Positions 36,195-44,128 of a stretch of DNA of 64,000 nt are shown here, in pieces. The stretch comes from CAVSCD01 sp963726335 (GTDB lineage: Bacteria > Acidobacteriota > Aminicenantia > Aminicenantales > UBA8522). The DNA lies in assembly GCA_963726335.1 (NCBI GenBank), contig CAVSCD010000004.1:682001-746000 (forward strand), read 5' to 3'. A program made the position numbers and the translations under genes. Each line of letters starts with the position of its first letter. Positions within the stretch are counted from its first letter, which is position 1. The notes under the pieces were generated by a model. That model saw only the letters and a list, made by a program, of their open reading frames with translations, was not told where the DNA came from and ran no database searches.

Positions 36195-37469
36195 TTATGA
36201 TACAGCGTTTTCGAGCAAGAAGTCAATGGTTTTCCGGGTCAGCAGAGCCGTCCGGATGTCCTCCCTCTTCCCCTCGTCGTTGATCCTGGCGATGAGCTGG
36301 GCCAGGGGTACGCCGTTCCGTTTGGCCATTCCCCTGATCTCTTCCTCGACCTCTTCGTCGCTCACGCTGAGCCGCTCCCGGTCGGCGATCTTGTGAAGGA
36401 TGAGGCCCCGCTTGATATTCCGGGCCGCCTGCTCACCGGCCTGCTGTTTCAGCTCCTCGACCTGCTGCGGCGTCACGCCGCCCTTGAGGGACTCCGCCCA
36501 GTTCTGGAGGATCGACCGGGCTTCCCCGTCCACCAGAGATTGCGGCAGATCCAGGGTGACCCCTTCGGCCAGCGCCTTCAGGACTTCCTCGCCCCGCTCC
36601 CGCCGGGCGTTTTCTTCTTTGGCCTTCTCCAGCTCGCCCCGGACCTTGGCCCGAAGAGCCGTCAGGCTGTCGAACTCGCCGAGGTCCTTGGCCCACTCGT
36701 CCGTCAGCTCGGGAACCTTCTTCTCTTTGATGGAGATGACCTTGATCTCGTATTCAATCTCCCGTCCCGCCAGCTTTTTCTGGGGATGGTCGGACGGATA
36801 GACGATGGCGAACCGCCGCGTCTCCTCGGGTTTGAGGCCGCTGAGGTTCTCGTTCAGATTCTTCTCGTTGTCCGGGTGCCCGGCCAGGACAAGAAACTTC
36901 TCTGTCGGCAGGTAGCGCTTGGTCTTCAAGTCCTTGCCCTTCCACTCGACGAGCGCATAATCGCCGTCCCGGACCCCTCGATCCGCCACGGGCGAATACT
37001 CGGCGGATTTCTGGCGGACGTCCTCGAGATAGCGCTCGACATCAGCGTCCTCGACCCGGACGGCGGCCTTCTCGAACTTGAGCTTCTTATAGGGCGGCAC
37101 ATCGAATTCGGGGATGATCTCGACGACGGCTTTGAACCGGAAGGGCTCGCCCACATTGAAGCGGATCTCCCGGATCAGCGGTGTGCTGACGGGGTTGAGC
37201 CGCTCGGCCAGCAGACTTTCCCTCAGGATTCGAGGAGCCAGGCTTTCAATAACGGCCTCCCGGAGATCCTCGGAAAAGAGCTTCCTGACCATTTCCCGGG
37301 GCGCCTTGCCCCGCCGAAACCCGTCCAGCTTGGCCCTGGAGGCATAGTCATCGAGGACGTTCTCAAATTCCCGGGACGCTTCTTCGGCGGGCACTTCGAT
37401 GTCCAACTCGCGCCGGGACATCGCGGGCGCCGTCACCACCGTCTTGACCTTTTCCGTTTGTTCTTCCAT
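36195..37469 (-). CDS. tig: Trigger factor
   Basis: 424-aa ribosome-associated chaperone and prolyl isomerase. The N-terminal ribosome-binding domain has the signature loop GFRRGKAPREMVRKLF. The FKBP-type PPIase domain follows (GDYALVEWKGKDLKTKRYLPTEKFLVLAG), and then the helical C-terminal arms (LRAKVRGELEKAKEENARRERGEEVLKAL). The start at 37469 has AAGGA eight bases upstream. It is the first gene of the tig-clpP-clpX-lon unit and lies 77 bp after a tRNA-Leu gene on the same strand, so it may share its promoter or carry its own in the gap. Confidence 0.95.
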   Translation of the reverse strand: MEEQTEKVKTVVTAPAMSRRELDIEVPAEEASREFENVLDDYASRAKLDGFRRGKAPREMVRKLFSEDLREAVIESLAPRILRESLLAERLNPVSTPLIREIRFNVGEPFRFKAVVEIIPEFDVPPYKKLKFEKAAVRVEDADVERYLEDVRQKSAEYSPVADRGVRDGDYALVEWKGKDLKTKRYLPTEKFLVLAGHPDNEKNLNENLSGLKPEETRRFAIVYPSDHPQKKLAGREIEYEIKVISIKEKKVPELTDEWAKDLGEFDSLTALRAKVRGELEKAKEENARRERGEEVLKALAEGVTLDLPQSLVDGEARSILQNWAESLKGGVTPQQVEELKQQAGEQAARNIKRGLILHKIADRERLSVSDEEVEEEIRGMAKRNGVPLAQLIARINDEGKREDIRTALLTRKTIDFLLENAVS

Positions 37470-37545
37470 GACGTTGTTCCTTCTTCCTGACCCGGGCGCG
37501 GGAGCCTCGGGCGGCGAAATCCTCACTCGGGGTATCTTTTCAGTA

Positions 37546-37630
37546 TGGGCAGAGCGGGACTCGAACCCGCACTCCTTATGCAGGAACTAGGTCCTAAGCC
37601 TAGCGCGTCTGCCAGTTCCGCCACCTGCCC
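37546..37630 (-). tRNA. tRNA-Leu (anticodon TAG)
   Basis: 85-nt class II tRNA. The acceptor stem GGGCAGG pairs with TCTGCCC (one G-U), followed by discriminator A. The anticodon stem is CTAGG/CCTAG with loop CTTAGGA, anticodon TAG. The long variable arm (stem TCCT/AGGA) identifies leucine, and the T-arm is GCGGG-TTCGAGT-CCCGC. The terminal CCA is not encoded. Confidence 0.95.
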
Positions 37631-37800
37631 CCGCAACTCCGGCCGAGCCGGCGGACCGGCCGCGCATCCTGAAAGCCGACTCGCCTCCCGGCAGGCTCGG
37701 CCTTCCGGGGACTTGGAGGAAAGGTGCTCTCAGATGCGGGAATAGACTCCTTTTTACCATATCCCCGGCCAGACTGTCAACGACCGCGCCCGGCGTCCTG

Positions 37801-39627
37801 TCAGCGAAGGTACTTCTGCAGCCGGGCGGCCAGGTCGGGATCGACATTGGAGAGCGACTTGTAGACCTCGCGGGCGCTGAAATTATCCTTGAGGTTCAAG
37901 TAGGTGATGGCCAGGTTGTAGAGCGCCGCTCCGTAGTCGGGCCGAAGCTCGACCGCTTTCTTCAGCGGCTCGAGGGCGGGGTCGAACTGCTTGAGCTGCA
38001 TATGCCCGACGCCGATGTTGAGCCAGGCGTCGGCGCTGTCGGGAACCAGGGCGACATAGTTTTTAAAGGCCTCGATCGATCCCTTGTAATCCTTTTGATA
38101 TGAATAACATAAGCCGATATTATAGTAAGCCGCATCGTAATCGGGCTTGACCACCAAAGCCTGCCGGAAGGTGGCGATGGCCTCGTCGAATCTCTTGAGC
38201 TTCTGGAACATGATCCCCAGGTTGAAGACGGCGATTTCGCTCTTGGGGCTGAGCTCGATCACCTTCTTGGCGGCCTCGATGGCATTTTCGTTCCGCCCGG
38301 CCTCGTCATACATCTTGACGACCTGACTGTAGTATGTCGTGGCGTCCGCGGAGTTCAGCTCGGCCAGCAGCCGGTAAACCGCCTCGGCTTTTTCCAGCTG
38401 TCCGGCCTTCTGGTAGGCCTGAGCCAGCGTGAAGTTGACTTTGAGGTCTTTGGACTGGGCTTTGGCGGCCTGTTCCAGGGCCGTCACGGCCTGGTCGAAC
38501 TGTCCGAGAGCCAACCGGTCCTCCCCGAGCCTCAGGTATCCCATCCAGGCGTTTTCGGGATTGAGCTTCAGGAACCGTTCGTAGGCTTCCGCCGCCTTGG
38601 CGAAGTCCTTCTGTTCGTCATAAGCGTTGCCGATAGTGAATAACGGCTCGGCGTTGGCGCCGTCGAGGGCGACCGCCTGCTCGAACGCGGCGATGGACTC
38701 GGGCCACTTCTGCATCCGATAGTAGATGTTTCCGAGCTCCAGATGGGCCGCTGTCCTCTTGGGGTCGAGCGTGATGACCTTCTGGAAGGCGGCGGCGGCG
38801 GCGGCGTAGCTTCTTTGCTTGGAGTATACCGAGGCCAGCAGGGCCTGCGCTTCGACGAGGGAGGGGTTGGCCTGGACGACCTTTTCCAGGTATTTCCCGG
38901 CACCGCTCATATCATCCACCAGGTAGGCGATCCGGCCGGCGAGGAAAGCGCCTTCGGGCCCGGCCAGATAGTCCTCCTTCGTCCGGTCCTTGAAGGCGGT
39001 CAGCGCGCCGGCGCGGGAGATGCCCTTCCAGGAATTCGAGCCGATGCCGATCCGGGACGTTTTATCGACGAGCAGGAGGCCGACGGCCTGACCGGTCTCG
39101 TTAAGGAGGGGGGCGCCGTTGAACCCCTCGGTACTGGACAGCGACAATTCCAGGAGCGTGGGCCCTTCCGGCAGCTTGTGCAGATTGCGGATGGTCCCTT
39201 CGCTGACGACGATATCGCCCGATTCATTGGCGCCGATGGCGAAGATCCTGGCGCCGGCGGCGAGCTCGTCGGAATTCCCGACGGGCAGCGCCGTGACCTT
39301 GTTCTTCGTCTTGATGACCGCGGCATCGATATTCTTGTCGACCGCCAGCAGTCCTTCGATCCTGCCTTTCTTGCCCTTGGCGTTGACCGCCTCTAACTCC
39401 GCGGCCGGGCTGACCAGGTGGTAGCTCGTGAGCAAGGCCTCCTCACTCAACCCGAAGCCCACGCCTTTGCCGATGAGGGCCTTGCTCTCGTCGTAGACGA
39501 AGAGCGAAACCACGCCGTCTTTGCTCTGCTCGAAAATCCTGGCGGCGTCATCCGACTGGGAAAAGAGGGGCAACCCGGCGACCAATAAGCAGGCGATGCA
39601 TACCAAGCCGCGCAGTTTCATGCTCAT
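37801..39627 (-). CDS. Trypsin-like (degenerate) protease domain fused to TPR repeats, secreted
   Basis: 608-aa protein with a signal peptide (GLVCIACLLVAGLPLFSQ). A DegP/trypsin-like domain follows (residues about 30-210): His in LLTSYHLVSP and Asp in DKNIDAAVIK. The expected GNSGGPL box reads GFNGAPLL, so the nucleophile Ser is replaced by Asn. About ten TPR units follow to the C-terminus (KRTAAHLELGNIYYRMQKWPESIAAFEQAV; KPDYDAAYYNIGLCYSYQKDYKGSIEAF). It is probably a non-catalytic scaffold in the periplasm or at the cell surface. The start at 39627 lies behind AAGGAGG and a closer GAGG. It is monocistronic. Confidence 0.85.
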   Translation of the reverse strand: MSMKLRGLVCIACLLVAGLPLFSQSDDAARIFEQSKDGVVSLFVYDESKALIGKGVGFGLSEEALLTSYHLVSPAAELEAVNAKGKKGRIEGLLAVDKNIDAAVIKTKNKVTALPVGNSDELAAGARIFAIGANESGDIVVSEGTIRNLHKLPEGPTLLELSLSSTEGFNGAPLLNETGQAVGLLLVDKTSRIGIGSNSWKGISRAGALTAFKDRTKEDYLAGPEGAFLAGRIAYLVDDMSGAGKYLEKVVQANPSLVEAQALLASVYSKQRSYAAAAAAFQKVITLDPKRTAAHLELGNIYYRMQKWPESIAAFEQAVALDGANAEPLFTIGNAYDEQKDFAKAAEAYERFLKLNPENAWMGYLRLGEDRLALGQFDQAVTALEQAAKAQSKDLKVNFTLAQAYQKAGQLEKAEAVYRLLAELNSADATTYYSQVVKMYDEAGRNENAIEAAKKVIELSPKSEIAVFNLGIMFQKLKRFDEAIATFRQALVVKPDYDAAYYNIGLCYSYQKDYKGSIEAFKNYVALVPDSADAWLNIGVGHMQLKQFDPALEPLKKAVELRPDYGAALYNLAITYLNLKDNFSAREVYKSLSNVDPDLAARLQKYLR

Positions 39628-39905
39628 ATCCTCTTCCCTCCTTGTCTTCCGGAATACACCAAAAACAAATTTACATAGAGCCGATTCCGCTGTCAATCAA
39701 ATAATGCGGCCCGGGGCCGGCCTGTCCCCAAATGCGGCATCGATCGGGAAGCCTCTTCAAACAGGTGACAGTAATGATCTCACTGAGGGGTGGCACGGCG
39801 ATAGCCCCTGCGCAATACTCAATCACCTGATCACATGGCTGGAGATGCAACCAATCGATCGCGGCCGGTTGACAAAAGCAGACGGGTCGACTACGTTTTA
39901 GCCCG

Positions 39906-41063
39906 ATGACCGCTAACCGAAAACGGGCCCTCATCGTCCTGGCGGCGGCCGTTGTCTTGGCCGGCGCCTTCCTGCTCCGGGTCAAACATGACATGGTGGA
40001 TTTCGCCGTCAACTACAACGCCGCCCAGCGCCTCCGGCTGGGCGAAACTCTGTACCGGACGTCGGACGGACACTACCAGTTCAAGTATATGCCCTTTTCA
40101 GCGTTCCTTTATCTGCCGCTCACGCTCGTCCCGCTGGACGCGGCCAAGGGCGTTTGGTACGCCGTCGTGGTCGTCTCGACGGTCCTCGTGTTTTACCTGA
40201 CCGTCCGGCTTCTCCGGCCCGTCAGGAAAAGGGCGCTTTTCATCTCCCTGGCCGCCGCCGTGGTCCTCGGAAGGTACTTTCTGCGGGAAATCGACCTCGG
40301 CCAGATCAACGCCCTGATCACGGCCCTGCTGCTGGTCATGATCCTTCATTATGACTCCTGGCTGGACCGTGCCGGGCCGCCGCGGGAGGAGAGGGCCGCG
40401 GGCTTGAGCTGGGGGTTGGCGACGGCCCTGAAGCCCTACGCGCTGATCTATCTCCCGTACTTCGTCCTCAAAAGACGGTGGCGGGCCGTGGTGTGCGGCC
40501 TGGCCGCCCTCGGGCTTGCCGTGCTCGCTCCGGCGCTTTTTTATGGCCTGCCGGGGAACTTCACCGTCCTCGGGGAGTGGCGGTCCACGCTTTCGGCCTC
40601 CTCGCCACGTCTTTTTTCGGCCCAGGACAACGTGTCGATCATGGGGTTCCTGACCAAGTGGACAGGCCGGCAACAGATCTCTTTCTTGCTCTATGCGGTT
40701 GTTCTGGCCGCGCTGGCCGCGCTCGTCCTCATCCTGATATACCGCGGACGAAAGACGTCCCGGCCCCAGATCCTCGAGGGCTTCCTGCTCCTGGCCTTGA
40801 TCCCGCTCATTTCCCCTCTCGGCTGGGATTACACGATGCTGTCCTCCGCCCCCGCGGTGATGCTCATCCTCAGTCACCTCGACAAGTATTCCCGCCCGGC
40901 CAGGGTGATCCTGTATGTCACCTTGGCCGTGATCGCCCTCTCCCTGTTCGACCTCATGGGCCGGGCGTTTTTCGAAAGGTTCATGTCGCTGTCGGTGATC
41001 ACGATCTGCTTTATGACCCTCATCGGCTACGTCGCCTTCCTCCGTATCAAGGGCCATGCCTGA
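39906..41063 (+). CDS. GT87-family (DUF2029) membrane glycosyltransferase
   Basis: 385-aa polytopic membrane protein with about ten hydrophobic helices. The GT-C-type signature near the N-terminus is VDFAVNYNAAQRLRLGETLYR (Asp-containing first loop), followed by FKYMPFSAFLYLPLTL. Also visible are REIDLGQINALITALLLV and KPYALIYLPYFVLKRRWRA. This is the DUF2029/GT87 polyprenyl-phosphate-mannose-dependent mannosyltransferase family, acting on the outer side of the cytoplasmic membrane. The ribosome site is weak. Its stop overlaps the next start by 8 bp. The group downstream suggests envelope lipid or glycan work. Confidence 0.82.
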   Translation: MTANRKRALIVLAAAVVLAGAFLLRVKHDMVDFAVNYNAAQRLRLGETLYRTSDGHYQFKYMPFSAFLYLPLTLVPLDAAKGVWYAVVVVSTVLVFYLTVRLLRPVRKRALFISLAAAVVLGRYFLREIDLGQINALITALLLVMILHYDSWLDRAGPPREERAAGLSWGLATALKPYALIYLPYFVLKRRWRAVVCGLAALGLAVLAPALFYGLPGNFTVLGEWRSTLSASSPRLFSAQDNVSIMGFLTKWTGRQQISFLLYAVVLAALAALVLILIYRGRKTSRPQILEGFLLLALIPLISPLGWDYTMLSSAPAVMLILSHLDKYSRPARVILYVTLAVIALSLFDLMGRAFFERFMSLSVITICFMTLIGYVAFLRIKGHA

Positions 41064-41553
41064 ACCCGGCGCCGGGCCGGTTACTCCGTCCCGGAGGAAG
41101 ATCGTCTTTGTTTACGGACTGACGGCCGCCGGAACCCTGGCTTGGCTGGCCGGGATCTTCCTGGTTCCCTATCTTCGGGCTCAAGGGGTCCGCTGGGCGG
41201 GGCTCGTTCAGGCGGTCTATTCGCCCGTGTGTCATCAGCTGCCGTCGCGTTCATTCCTGGCCTGGGGTTTCCCACTGGGCGTCTGCGCGAGGTGCCTGGG
41301 CATTTATCTCGGGTTCGCCGCCGGGCTGGCCCTGTATCCGGTCCTCCGAGGCTTCCGCGGCGTACGGCTTCCCGACACAAAGGTCTTTCTGGCTGTCTCG
41401 GCCCCGATCGTCATCGATACGGCCGCCGCTTTTCTGGGAATCTGGGACTCGCCCGGACCGGCGCGCCTGGCCCTCGGGTTCCTCTGGGGCTCCATCCTTC
41501 CCTACTATCTCATCACCGGGTTCGCCGAGCTCACTCTCCGGCGGAGCGGATAG
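41056..41553 (+). CDS. DUF2085 membrane protein
   Basis: 165-aa protein with four predicted transmembrane helices. The DUF2085 signature is clear: YSPVCHQLPSRSFLAWGFPLGVCARCLGIYLGF, with Cys-His and Cys-x2-Cys residues that may bind metal. The biochemical function of this family is unknown. It overlaps the GT87 gene by 8 bp (translational coupling), which links it to envelope glycosylation, though only by position. Confidence 0.88.
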   Translation: MPEPGAGPVTPSRRKIVFVYGLTAAGTLAWLAGIFLVPYLRAQGVRWAGLVQAVYSPVCHQLPSRSFLAWGFPLGVCARCLGIYLGFAAGLALYPVLRGFRGVRLPDTKVFLAVSAPIVIDTAAAFLGIWDSPGPARLALGFLWGSILPYYLITGFAELTLRRSG

Positions 41554-41752
41554 ATCTCTATAACCCCATTGTAGAAAGATCGGACGGGTGGCGCGGGGCG
41601 GGGGCCCTCCGCCGCACCGAACGTTTGATGCCGTGGACAAAGGGCGTCAATAAGGAGCGACATGGGGCGTGAGGGGCGCCGGGGGTGGACCGCGACAGGC
41701 CCCGGCCGAATCCATTAAGATCCTTGAGCGCAGGCTAACCCATACATATTCC

Positions 41753-41781
41753 TTGAATCGGGAGCCGAAACCCCATAGAAT
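41753..41781 (+). promoter_or_regulatory. Promoter upstream of the membrane protein / lipid kinase pair
   Basis: -35 TTGAAT (41753-41758), 17-bp spacer, -10 TAGAAT (41776-41781, 5 of 6). The start ATG at 41811 follows 29 bp later with an AAAGGAG ribosome site between. Confidence 0.5.
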
Positions 41782-41810
41782 AGACGGACCTCGAGAACAA
41801 AGGAGAAGCC

Positions 41811-42320
41811 ATGGCCGAGCCGCGTCCGAGCCCGTATATGCCCGCGCTGATCGGCGGCATTGCCGCCGGAGTGTTGAGCTCGGTCCCGCTCCTGAGCTGT
41901 TTTTGCTGCCTCTGGATCATCGGCGGGGCCATGCTGTCCGCGAACCTTTATGCCAAAAACTCTCCCGTGTCCCTGACCCCTGGCGACGGCGCCATCGTCG
42001 GCATTTTTTGCGGCATCGCCGCGGCCGTCGCCGCGTCCTTCGTCAATCTCGCTTTTCAACCGGCGAACCGGGAGCTTGCCCGGAGGTTCGCCGACCAGAT
42101 GTCGCAGATGTTCCCGAACGTGTCTCCGGAGTGGGATGCCGCTCTCCGGGGCTCGACACAGGGCGTGTCCCTGGCCATGTTCCTCTTCGGCGTGTTCGTG
42201 CAGGCCGTTGTCTTTGCCGTCCTGGGCGCCTTGGGCGGAGTGATCGGGGCATCGCTCTTCGGCAGAAAAACGACACCCCCTGTCCAGAGCGGGCCGGCCG
42301 CGCCGGGTATCGGCACATGA
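41811..42320 (+). CDS. Uncharacterised membrane protein
   Basis: 169-aa protein with four hydrophobic helices (MPALIGGIAAGVLSSVPLL; CCLWIIGGAMLSANLYA; IVGIFCGIAAAVAASFVNLAF; FLFGVFVQAVVFAVLGALGGVIGASLFG) and a soluble loop of about 50 residues between the third and fourth (PANRELARRFADQMSQMFPNVSP). No named family is recognised; similar small four-helix proteins occur in Acidobacteriota. The ATG follows AAAGGAGAAGCC. Its TGA overlaps the ATG of the lipid kinase gene, so a linked role in the membrane is likely. Confidence 0.7.
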   Translation: MAEPRPSPYMPALIGGIAAGVLSSVPLLSCFCCLWIIGGAMLSANLYAKNSPVSLTPGDGAIVGIFCGIAAAVAASFVNLAFQPANRELARRFADQMSQMFPNVSPEWDAALRGSTQGVSLAMFLFGVFVQAVVFAVLGALGGVIGASLFGRKTTPPVQSGPAAPGIGT

Positions 42321-43252
42321 AACGCCTGAAAACCCAGGTGATCATCAACCCCGAATCCAACCGGGGCCGGACGCGGGGCCGCTGGAAAGAGATCAAGGAA
42401 GCGCTCCTCAGCCACATCCGCGAGTTCCGGTACGAATTCACCGAGAAACCGCTTCAGGCCATCGAGATCTCGAGAGAGGCGGTCAGAAGCGGCCACGAGC
42501 TGATCATCGGCGTGGGCGGCGACGGGACGATGAACGAGATCGCCAACGGGTTTTTCGAGGACCGCCGGATCATCAATCCCGACTCGGCTCTGGCGATCCT
42601 GCCTTCGGGCACGGGCTGCGACCTGACCAGGAGCCTGAGGATCCCGCCGCGGCTCAAAGACGCCCTCAGGGTCATCACCGAGGCCCCCTCCGCCGCCATG
42701 GACGTGGGCCGGGTCAGCTTCCGGGAAAGCTCAGGCCGGGAAACGGAACGGCTCTTCCTGAACGTGTCGGATTTCGGGGTGGGAGGCGAGGTCGTCAAGC
42801 GCGTCAACGACCGGCGGCTTCAGAGGAAAGCGTCATCCTATGTCCGGTGCCTGGTTTCGGCGATGGCGAATTACCGCAGCCGGCGTATCAGTATCAGGGT
42901 CGACGGCCGCGAGCTCCCCGAGGGCGAATATCTTATCGGCGCCATCGCCAACGGCCGGATCTTCGGCAAGGGGATGAAGATCGCACCTGAGGCCAGCCTC
43001 GACGACGGCCTGCTCGACCTCGTCCTGGTCAAGAGCATGAAGTTTTTCGAGTTCTGCCGACACGGCTGGAAGATATTCCTGGGAACACATCTGTCCCATC
43101 CGAAGATCTCGCTCGTCCGGGGCCGGAAGTTCGAGGCCCTGGCCGTCGACCAAGGCGAGGTGCTCCTCGAGCTCGACGGAGAACAACTGGGCAGCCTGCC
43201 GGCGAAATTCGAGATCCTCCCCCGCGCCCTCCAGGTCAAGGGGTACCTCTAG
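42317..43252 (+). CDS. Diacylglycerol/lipid kinase (YegS/DgkB family)
   Basis: 311-aa ATP-dependent kinase of the DAGK catalytic fold. The nucleotide site is VGGDGTMNEIANGF (about residues 67-80), with an upstream NPESNRGRTRGRW N-terminal strand-turn, LPSGTGCDLTRSL, and later NVSDFGVGGEVVKR and the C-terminal acidic site (EASLDDGLLDLVLV). It phosphorylates diacylglycerol or a related lipid, or sphingoid bases. The start at 42317 overlaps the stop of the membrane protein gene (ATGA); a much longer upstream open frame is not supported. It ends the plus-strand membrane group. Confidence 0.9.
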   Translation: MKRLKTQVIINPESNRGRTRGRWKEIKEALLSHIREFRYEFTEKPLQAIEISREAVRSGHELIIGVGGDGTMNEIANGFFEDRRIINPDSALAILPSGTGCDLTRSLRIPPRLKDALRVITEAPSAAMDVGRVSFRESSGRETERLFLNVSDFGVGGEVVKRVNDRRLQRKASSYVRCLVSAMANYRSRRISIRVDGRELPEGEYLIGAIANGRIFGKGMKIAPEASLDDGLLDLVLVKSMKFFEFCRHGWKIFLGTHLSHPKISLVRGRKFEALAVDQGEVLLELDGEQLGSLPAKFEILPRALQVKGYL

Positions 43253-43466
43253 TGGCGCGTCTCGAAATGAGCTTGGCTTTGTCTTATGATCTCGGAGGAC
43301 GCGCCACCGCGGGGGAGTTTGAGGGGGACGGCGCCGTTCCCCTCAGGGGGTCAGCGCAGTGAAACGAAGCGCCGAGGGGGGAGCTTGACTCCCCCCTGGA
43401 AGTGTCCCGTGCCAGATGAGGACTTGGGAAAGGAATTTATGAGACGGGACACTAGGCTGGACCGGC
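43253..43466. repeat. Intergenic cluster of three inverted repeats
   Basis: Between convergent genes. (1) A 24-nt palindrome at 43321-43344 (GAGGGGGACGGC / GCCGTTCCCCTC, one G-T). (2) GGGGGGAG at 43376-43383 pairs with CTCCCCCC at 43389-43396 around a five-base loop. (3) AGTGTCCCGT at 43401-43410 pairs with ACGGGACACT at 43444-43453. It may act as a bidirectional terminator or be a dispersed repeat element. Confidence 0.65.
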
Positions 43467-44048
43467 TCAGTTCCGGCCGGATTTGGAATTCACCCGATAG
43501 TAGGGATCGTTGGTCAGAACCACCCGGCCGTCGGCCGTCCTGAACTTTAAAATCGACGGACCCATGGGGATCGTCATTTTCGGGTAGTCGGCCATGACCC
43601 GCCGGATGTATTCGCGCGTCTCGGCATACGGCGGGACCCCGCCGAATTTCGAGATGGCGTTCTGGCCGGCGTTGTAGGCGGCCAGGACGAATTTGGTGTC
43701 ATTGTCAAAAAGCTTGCACAGGTCTTTGAGATACTTGACGCCGCCCATGATGTTGTCTTCGGGGTCGAACCTGTCCCGAACGCCGTACTGGGTCGCCGTA
43801 TCGGGCATCAGCTGCATCAGCCCGGCCGCGCCCTTGGGGGAAACGGCCCGGCAGTCGTAAGCCGATTCGGCTTTAATGATCGAGTGGACGAGGTCCGCGG
43901 GGACCTTGTATTTCTGAGCATAGCTCTTGACGATCGGGTCGTAGAGCTTCTTGGCTTCCTCCCGCCCGGCCGCCCAGCCCGCGGGCCGGACGGAGCAAAA
44001 GACCGCGATCGCGGCTCCGGCCAGCACAATTTTCTTCAATCGGGTCAT
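43467..44048 (-). CDS. Lytic transglycosylase (SLT domain)
   Basis: 193-aa exported murein lyase. The signal peptide is LKKIVLAGAAIAVFCSVRPAGWAAG. The SLT (Slt70/MltC-type) domain has the catalytic Glu in IIKAESAYDCRAVSPKGAAGLMQLMPDTA, then NIMGGVKYLKDL and FVLAAYNAGQNAI. A short C-terminal beta segment (LKFRTADGRVVLTNDPYYR) is common after SLT domains. It cleaves peptidoglycan to 1,6-anhydro-muropeptides. The start at 44048 is set by the signal peptide; its ribosome site is weak. It lies 80 bp downstream of alaS. Confidence 0.9.
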   Translation of the reverse strand: MTRLKKIVLAGAAIAVFCSVRPAGWAAGREEAKKLYDPIVKSYAQKYKVPADLVHSIIKAESAYDCRAVSPKGAAGLMQLMPDTATQYGVRDRFDPEDNIMGGVKYLKDLCKLFDNDTKFVLAAYNAGQNAISKFGGVPPYAETREYIRRVMADYPKMTIPMGPSILKFRTADGRVVLTNDPYYRVNSKSGRN

Positions 44049-44128
44049 ATCCGGGAACCTAGTCACCTGTCCGCAAACCATTCTGCTTGAAATCCGATAG
44101 CGATGACAATCACCTTTTCGGGTGATTT

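Noticed and set aside
41669..42316. Long in-frame N-terminal extension of the lipid kinase
   Set aside because: It overlaps the membrane protein gene in another frame and lacks family similarity; ATGA coupling at 42317 explains the true start.
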